Shown: positions 56,003 to 64,000 of the stretch, piece by piece | How the letters are laid out: the number at the start of each line of letters is the position of its first letter | How positions within the stretch are numbered: position 1 is the first letter of the stretch | Assembly: GCF_043290135.1 (NCBI RefSeq) | Contig: NC_134700.1 | Span: 242,423,088-242,487,087 of the forward strand | Direction: 5' to 3' | Source: Rhipicephalus microplus | Lineage: Eukaryota > Arthropoda > Arachnida > Ixodida > Ixodidae | DNA length: 64,000 nt | Notes under the pieces: generated by a model | Told to the model about the DNA's origin: nothing | Databases searched by the model: none | What the model saw: only the letters and a program-made list of their open reading frames with translations | Program-made: the position numbers and the translations under genes

Positions 56003-59000
56003 GTGATTTACAACACACACTGCACTGTGCGCTTGTTTTTCGCTATTGCCTGCCTGGTGTGTGGTTCTTACTCATAGCAACGTGCCTACACTTTCCCCTT
56101 CATTTTACTACATTCTTGAGCCATGCAATTTATTGAAACACAAGAGTTGCATCAAAGTATAGCCAAGTCTGTGGTTTGTAGTGGATAGGCGCAAGTGTTT
56201 ATCTCGCGGAGTTGTTTCTTTTTAGTCGCGTTATTGCTTATTGAGACAACCCCACGCTTTGCTTCTGGTACGATTGAGAATGAAATAAATATACGCATTC
56301 TGTGTTTTTTTGAGAGGAGATAAGTATCCGGTCAATATCTTATGACCCGTAAAAAAGAGAGAACTAATTACTTTTGCCGGTTTCAGACCTTTCCGCCGAT
56401 TTCAAGGATTCAATAATCTCTTGTACTTCGTGAACAGAGAAAAAAGAACTGTAAAAACACCAAAATGGCTATTTTTATACCGTCAATACGTGGTTATTCT
56501 CTTGAAACTTGCACCAAATTTATATGAATGAATCCAGCAGGCATCTCGATTAACACACGTGGTATACCAGGTATCTGTTGAAGCCTTTTTCCTATGCTGC
56601 CATGATAACACAATTTTCCGTCCTACTTCCGTTGATTTCATGTACTAAGCACCTTCCAGGAGTGGTTCATTTTAGAGGTCTGTAAAAACTGAGCCGCCAA
56701 ATCACGTTTACTGTACTTGGTCATTGAATCTGTCTCAGCTCAGAGCACTCTGGAGGAAAGAAGACCTAGTGGCTTCAGAAATCACTTCAGCAAGACCACG
56801 AACCTCGCTTGGGGTGGACTTTGAAACACTGCGAACCGAGCTGAGAGTTCGATAGGAGCCAGGCGATGTGACGACTACAAAGAACGCTCTTTTGCAGCTT
56901 CAAATATTATGTGAAGCCAAAAAAATGTTTAATATTATCTAAAACTTTAGGTTAGTAAACGCGGTTGTATTCTTCCTAAAGTGGGCCACTCAAGAGCACT
57001 GGTTACGCTTTCGCCACCGAGACGTGTACTCCAGCTTGAGGCCCCGAAAGACACGTATTACTCACAATGACCACCGTAAAAAAATTAGTTAACAGTTATG
57101 GAAGTATTCGCGGGCTCAAATAGTCATTCTACAAAGGAAAACGTCTTCAGTATTCTGCCTCCCCCCCCCCCAAAAAAAAAGATTGACTAGCTTGCACTAA
57201 GCTGCGCAAACCTTGAAACAGTGACAAAAGTAATCTGGTTGCTAATAGACAGTTTGTACTGTAGGCCTTAAACAGATTATTCATGTTGTTTCTAATTGTT
57301 TCTAGTTGCTTGTAGGCCACTGCTACAGCCTATACGTAATGCTAGGTTGTTTCTGCATTGATTGTCAGTGCAGAGAGGTTCGAGCTAAAGCACAGAAAGC
57401 CATAGAAACGACACAGATGTCCAAACTCAAGAGACAGAAACATGGACTGAAACCGAGCCTTCGCCCTTTTCTCAGGCCTGCGGGCACATTGTCGTGACGT
57501 GAGCTTTCCGTCGGTAAGGAGTCTTCTCGAAGCCGCCATTACCTTTCCCGTTCCCCAGTATTCGGTCATTGTACGTACTCGCGGGTGTTCCTCACACCGC
57601 CGTCGCTTCGCTGTCATTTGTTGTTCGGCTGCCTGTTTATATTTTTGTTTTATATTGAACCGGTGGTGAGCAGTAGGATTGACCCAATTTATTTGGCTTG
57701 TACGCCTTTAAAATAATGAGAGTATCTGTGTCTGTCGGTCAACAAAAGATTTGCTAGACAGCTTAATTTTTGAAACAATATTTTAACGGTACTGACAAGC
57801 CACTTATTCTGAAGGCGATACCTGAACTCTGGTTGCACACCATCCTGTTCGTGCCAAAGGATCGCGTGCCTGCAAGAGTTCAAAGTGCATTTTTCTTGGT
57901 TCTTTTGGCTGACTTAGCCATACATTTTTCTTTTCTTTTATTCAATATCGTGAGTGCACTCGGTTGATGAAGTTGCGTTCGCTTCTGTTCATGGCGCACA
58001 CTACAAATGTCCTGAGAGCTTGTTCGTAAGAGGAGTCCACTCTTTATACGCTAAATATGTTTTTTTTTTTCACTTGAAAGTACCGATTTTTACAGCGAAA
58101 GCTGTTATGAGATCACAACTCGAAACACGCGCAGTTGTCCGCGCAATGGGGACTTAGTGGCAAACTTGCCTTTGGTAGGCTAGATGTTGGGAAAGCAGTC
58201 GCGTTATTACGACTTATAGAGCGTTTTATAACAGTGAAAGAGCAACCAGTTGTCGCACACTGCGAGTAGCGTAACTAGTGGGTCATCCAACGCTCCAACT
58301 CATTACAAAAGTTTGATCTAGTTCCCCTATTTACTGTTGTGCATACCCACTTCAGCCATAATTCCTCATCGTAGTCAGCCACTGCATCAACAATTGGCAC
58401 AAAATTTCTTGCAAGTGTGTAGCGGATACCATGCTTCTCAGAAGAATGATGAAAAATAGCATAGTGAATGTCGGCCTATTACCGTAAAATTTTTATTATT
58501 AAGGCTTTAGTGGGTATCAAAGTATGCTTGAAGTAGTTACCCGATGAGGGTTAGGAAGGCTCTGAAAGGCCGCTCTTATAGCTTTTGCTGCGACTGTGTT
58601 GCGCCTTCCATGCAGGCCTGGCGTTTTCATGCTCTTCTGTCCAGGAGCGACGTCATATTTCCGTAAAACCTTAGATAAGCCGGTATTGATTGAAAGAACA
58701 TAAAACTGAATTCGTTGCTAACGCTGCACGGCTGTCTTCGTCTATGCCGCGCTGTACGGGAACAAGAGAATGTTCGCGTTGTCGGTTATAGACCTGCGGG
58801 CGTACTTCAATCTCTCCCTCGGTAAGGGCGGTAATCCTTCATACAGCAGATCAAATAGAAGTGTCACCATATAGTTTTGTCAAGCACAGAGCATTCGTAC
58901 ACTCACAAATACTCGAGGGAGGCAATCAGAGCTTTCGAATCAGGCAACCTCGCTGGAGAGACGGCCTTCATTCCATAGAAATGGGCTTGTCTTGCTTCTC

Positions 59001-59039
59001 ATTTAATCTCTAGGTTTCCCGCACACAAGAGGAGGAACG
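56003..59039. other. Mostly unassigned stretch
   Basis: Apart from a coding-like patch at 56730-56923 nothing was recognised. A C11-A9 run lies near 57161-57180. Confidence 0.4.
56730..56923 (+). pseudogene. Unidentified coding-like fragment with one in-frame stop
   Basis: One frame reads LSQLRALWRKEDLVASEITS, then ARPRTSLGVDFETLRTELRV, a TAG, then EPGDVTTTKNALLQLQIL. The mix of charged, hydrophobic and helix-like residues looks coding rather than random, and it is interrupted by a single TAG. It could be a gag or transposase scrap, or a decayed host exon. I cannot name the family. Confidence 0.35.
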
Positions 59040-59525
59040 TTATTGAGGGCTTCTCAAACCCCAACGAGATGGCCCACGATCATGCGTGAAAACTCATGCG
59101 CCGCTATGGTCGAGAGCCTCTGGGGGAGCAGGAGAGAACTAAGCAGAACGATGGAACTCTCACATATTATGGTGTCACTGAACATTACCAGCTCAGCAGC
59201 AGACTTTATCGTCTTCTTCACCCCAAGCTCACCAGAGTTCCGTCACGTATTGTGAGAATGTTGCAGACGGCGCATTTGCCATCATGGAGCTTTCTTGGTA
59301 GCATATTGCACAAACGTTGACCCGTTTTTGCCCCGACTGATGTGAGACCTAATGTTCTATGACTCACATGCTCGGGTGATATCCCGCGTTGCCTAACAGC
59401 TTTCTCTCCTGTGAAGCCAATCAGGAGGAGGCCATGAAAAACGCAGTACTCCGAGAACAAGCACAGGCTGCGCTGAGGGCTCAGGAGAGAGCCCAGAGCC
59501 ACGGCATTGTGTTCTCTACACGGGT
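59040..59525 (+). mobile_element. LINE RNase H end and C-terminus, decayed
   Basis: Starts at NPNEMAHDHARKL, the last RNase H motif (G-N-E-x-A-H type). It then reads HYQLSSRLYRLLHPKLTRV and RMLQTAHLPS, loses the frame over the Cys region, and resumes with LREQAQAALRAQERAQSHGI before ending. The order matches C-termini of RNase H LINEs (HYR...R-x-YPPPH...L...LQT). At least two frame changes. Confidence 0.6.
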
Positions 59526-60184
59526 CCTATTATCAACTATTTAGAATCCAATCTAATTCGTTCATATTGTCTATGTCTGCCCTCTCACTGCTACTATAAA
59601 AGATCTAAATTGAAGCGCCGAAATCGCTACATTGTGCCTAAAGCAACCACCGTACTGATGCTCAACATCGGTCAATTGTGGCTGATCAATGTCCATCGAA
59701 GCGATTATGGGAACTGAAAGCCAGCGGTCAGCGCAGAGGACAGCAATTGGCATTACGGGACCACAACCAGTAAAAACAACTGTATATACAAAAGTAGACA
59801 TTTCGGTTTTTAGCGAGGCTGAAGCTAAATTAACGGCCCGCGGCAAAACAAGGGGTACACGACTCCATTGATTACGCAAGCTCAGTAGCACCATTTCAAC
59901 CATGAGGTCAAAAAAAACGACGGCGACATCAGTGAAAGGCCGGCTGAAATTGGTGAAAGCGGTAGAAGGTAGTTTTTTTTTTTTTTACGATGCGCAACGC
60001 TTGGTCGTCAGGGCAAGCTACACTCTCAAGTAACAAGCGTGGCCTTTTGTAAGATTATGCCCAAGTATTTTTCTAAGGGCGGAGACTGGGAAACCAGATA
60101 AAACACGAACATTGTAAGGGCAGGAAAAACAAAGAAAAACACATATCTCACGTACCTCGAGAATCCATGTCATGCGAAACAAGC
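59526..60184. other. Unassigned stretch
   Basis: Nothing recognised. Confidence 0.35.
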
Positions 60185-60500
60185 GCATGCAAGGTGACTG
60201 TGTTGTAACATTTTTATTGAGCGAAACACCACCATGTGGCGCTAGAAATATGAGCAAATGCATGCATAGACATGCGTTAAAGAGTCGCATATGTTTTATA
60301 TAACCAGCTGCTGACAGTTGCGTAGCGATGTCGGCAACAACAAGGATATTATCAACACCCGAAACAGTAAGCTGATATGAAGCGCTAGTGCTCGCGAGAA
60401 TGGTAGTCCTGGGCACAGCTACTTAAATCAACTACAGCGAATGGCACTCAACTACAAGTGAGAATAATCAGACGTGGTGATTGTATTATAAGTGTACATA
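60185..60500 (+). repeat. Unnamed dispersed repeat X, copy 2
   Basis: Starts AGGTGACTGTGTTGTAACAT; matches 32277-32580 over its second half and 41154-41235 over its first. Contains GTGGCGCTAG and AGCGCTAGTG words shared with the MITE arms at 31.7 and 33.3 kb. Confidence 0.65.
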
Positions 60501-60731
60501 TGTAAGATAGTCGAACTACTTTGCCCTGCCATATTTATTTTGGTATACCCAAAGCTAACGGGGCGATAAAGACAATCATGGTCGGTCGGTCAGTCGGGCT
60601 ACCATGTGTAAAACGATCGTCAGACGATGTCACCCTCGCGTACTCATTTTGGCATACCTCTAGATGAGATAACGACAAAACCCGCAGATGTAGGCGTAGA
60701 TGACCGACCGACCAACAACCAACCAATCAAC

Positions 60732-60884
<153 letters not shown>

Positions 60885-60948
60885 TTGGTGGACGCTATCA
60901 CTATTCCCATCACGCATGTGTGCTGACTGAAGCATTTTGCGCGCATTT

Positions 60949-62240
60949 GAGAGAGAGAGAGAGATAAATAGAGAGGAAAGGCAGGGAGGTCAACCAAGCT
61001 TGGCTCGGTTGGCTACCCTACACTTGTGGTGGGGGAAAAGGAGAATAATAGAACGGAAAGAGATAGAAAAGAAGAGGAGTAAGAAAGGGAAGCATAAATA
61101 GTCAGCTCGAGACTACACATCACGGTCTCGCACAGTTCTTTTACAAGCGGTCGTGAAGTCTGGTGGTCCTTAAAAAGTACAAGGGGGCTTTCGTGGCTCA
61201 GCGCGTATGTGAAGACGTCGGCCAAGGTCCGAGGATCTTCTCTTCTGTAAGCGGCCGTGAATCCAGCTGGCAGAGCTTGGCTTCCATAATACGTCGTTCG
61301 GTCTGGCATGCTGGGCAATGACATAGAATGTGCTCAAGCGTTTCCTCGCAGGCGCAGATGTTGCATGCCGAAGTGCTCGCCATTCCAAGGAGACGAGAGT
61401 ACGAATTTGTAAATGCCACGCCCAACCTCATGCGACACAGTATAGTTTCAGCGCATCGTGGGAGCCCGGATGGCAAACGAAGTTGCAAGTTTGGGTCGAT
61501 CGAATACAGTTGCGTGTTGGAGAAACCCTGTGTATTTCATTGTAGGAGAGATATACGGCGAGCAAGTGATTGTAGTAGCCTTGCAGCGTCTGTTCTCAAG
61601 AGTGGTATGGGCGTGTGCTGGTCTTGGTCATGAGCTGATCGAGCAGCTTCATCTGCGCGGTCATTGCCGACGATTCCACAATGACTCGGCAACCACTGAA
61701 ATACATTATCGTGACCTTCCTTGAGCGCTTCGTGGTAGTCGTGCCTTATCTGATATACTGGTTGTTCGTGTAACCCGTGCTGCATAACAAGCTGTAGTGA
61801 CTGTAAGGCTGACCTGGAGTCGCGAAAGATGGCCCATTGGTTAGGTTGCTGCCGAAGAATGTACTTTACTGCACCTTGAAGTGCTGCGAGCTCGGCTGCT
61901 GTCGACGTCGTGGTGTGAGAAAACTTGTACTGAAACAACACATTTTCAGATGGAACAACCACTGCTCCTGTAGAGCTGTTGGAATTAGTAGAGCCATCGG
62001 TGTAAACATGTATGCGGTCGAAGTACCTTTCGTCCAACAGACGCAAAGTCAATTGCTTCAGGGCTAGCGTTGACACGCGTACCTTCCTAAAGATTCCAGG
62101 AACTGATAAGCATTTGAAAGGCTCGTTAAGACATGCCATGTCGCATGTCGTACTCTTTGATAAAGCTGTTAGAGACCTATTCGATCGCCTCACATATTTG
62201 TCGCTTAGATGTTTCGTATGCAGTAACTACTAAGCACATA
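60949..62240 (-). mobile_element. RNase H LINE, 3' half
   Basis: Minus-strand element with a (CTCT)n tail at 60950-60964. Its 3' UTR contains GTAGCCAACCGAGCC in sense, like the other copies of the family. It has a 351-codon frame and a 5' break near 62240. It carries the same C-terminus as the fragments at 13.0, 18.7 and 43.2 kb and is the best-preserved copy of that family here. Confidence 0.9.
61141..62193 (-). pseudogene. LINE RNase H domain and C-terminal knuckle
   Basis: One frame runs from 62193 to a TAA at 61141-61143 with two internal stops (61537-61539 and 61198-61200) and no shift. RNase H motifs are all present: VYTDGS (Asp), TAAELAAL (Glu), FRDSRSALQSL (Asp) and FQWLPSHCGIVGNDRADEAAR (His and Asp). 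Next are a linker, RMRLGVAFTNSY, and the knuckle CNICACEETLEHILCHCP. The reverse transcriptase is missing through 5' truncation. Confidence 0.9.
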
Positions 62241-62379
62241 CGTGACTTCAAGATTACAACTGACTCTACACCCTATTTCCCACCTTGTTTTCTTCCCAAT
62301 ATTCTTGGCGGTGCGGGCACACGAGTAAGGGCATTCCTTTGCAGTGAGGTCACTTCCTGTGTTGTCTTTCTTCTGTTTC

Positions 62380-64000
<1,621 letters not shown>

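Overview
This window looks like intergenic or heterochromatin-like DNA from a large arthropod genome, most likely a hard tick (Ixodidae, probably a metastriate such as Rhipicephalus or Dermacentor). The organism call rests on repeat content recognised from memory: seven copies of a tRNA-derived SINE that resembles the tick family Ruka, a second tRNA-derived SINE, several non-LTR retrotransposon (LINE) families with tick-like C-termini, and a Ty3/gypsy-type gag-protease fragment. I found no convincing host protein-coding gene, rRNA, tRNA gene or CRISPR array. Nearly every open frame I can explain is a decayed transposon or a simple-repeat translation.

Layout. 0-2.8 kb: a LINE C-terminal scrap, a (TCTA)n tract and a CATG-rich tandem satellite with an almost exact 147-bp period and strong dyad symmetries. 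6.2-9.0 kb: a 5'-truncated LTR element with gag and protease but no reverse transcriptase, followed by a candidate LTR of about 1 kb. 10.7-15.6 kb: a nested stack. An unnamed repeat is split by a long minus-strand LINE, whose reverse transcriptase is itself split by a 741-bp plus-strand LINE fragment, with a SINE next to it. 18.7-22.8 kb: LINE 3' ends and SINEs, one SINE with a perfect 14-bp target-site duplication. 26.7-28.3 kb: a decayed CR1-like LINE. 30.2-34.3 kb: a SINE, an intact copy of the repeat split at 10.7-15.3 kb, palindromic MITE-like sequences, a (CAGA)n tract and a 612-bp (GATA)n/(GACA)n array. 36.8-37.1 kb: two copies of the second SINE in inverted orientation. 39.5-40.5 kb: a 917-bp foldback element. 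41.7-51.2 kb: SINEs, a 27-bp-arm hairpin repeat and three LINE fragments. 55-62.6 kb: LINE 3' ends, a repeat linked to (CAGA)n, a LINE 3' half with an almost intact RNase H, and a (TG)n tract.

The LINE fragments are mostly 5'-truncated copies, as expected from target-primed reverse transcription, and they would also be the likely machinery that moved the SINEs. Target-site duplications at 13.0/13.8, 19.4/19.6, 30.2/30.4, 43.1/43.5 and 45.8/46.0 kb support this directly. The stretches between elements are AT-rich and hold nothing I can identify; unrecognised older repeats are probable there. The observations most worth following are the 147-bp dyad-rich satellite, the datable three-level nest, the long foldback and palindromic elements, and the association of one interspersed repeat with tetranucleotide arrays. 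Boundaries given for elements are by eye and usually good to about 10-30 bp.
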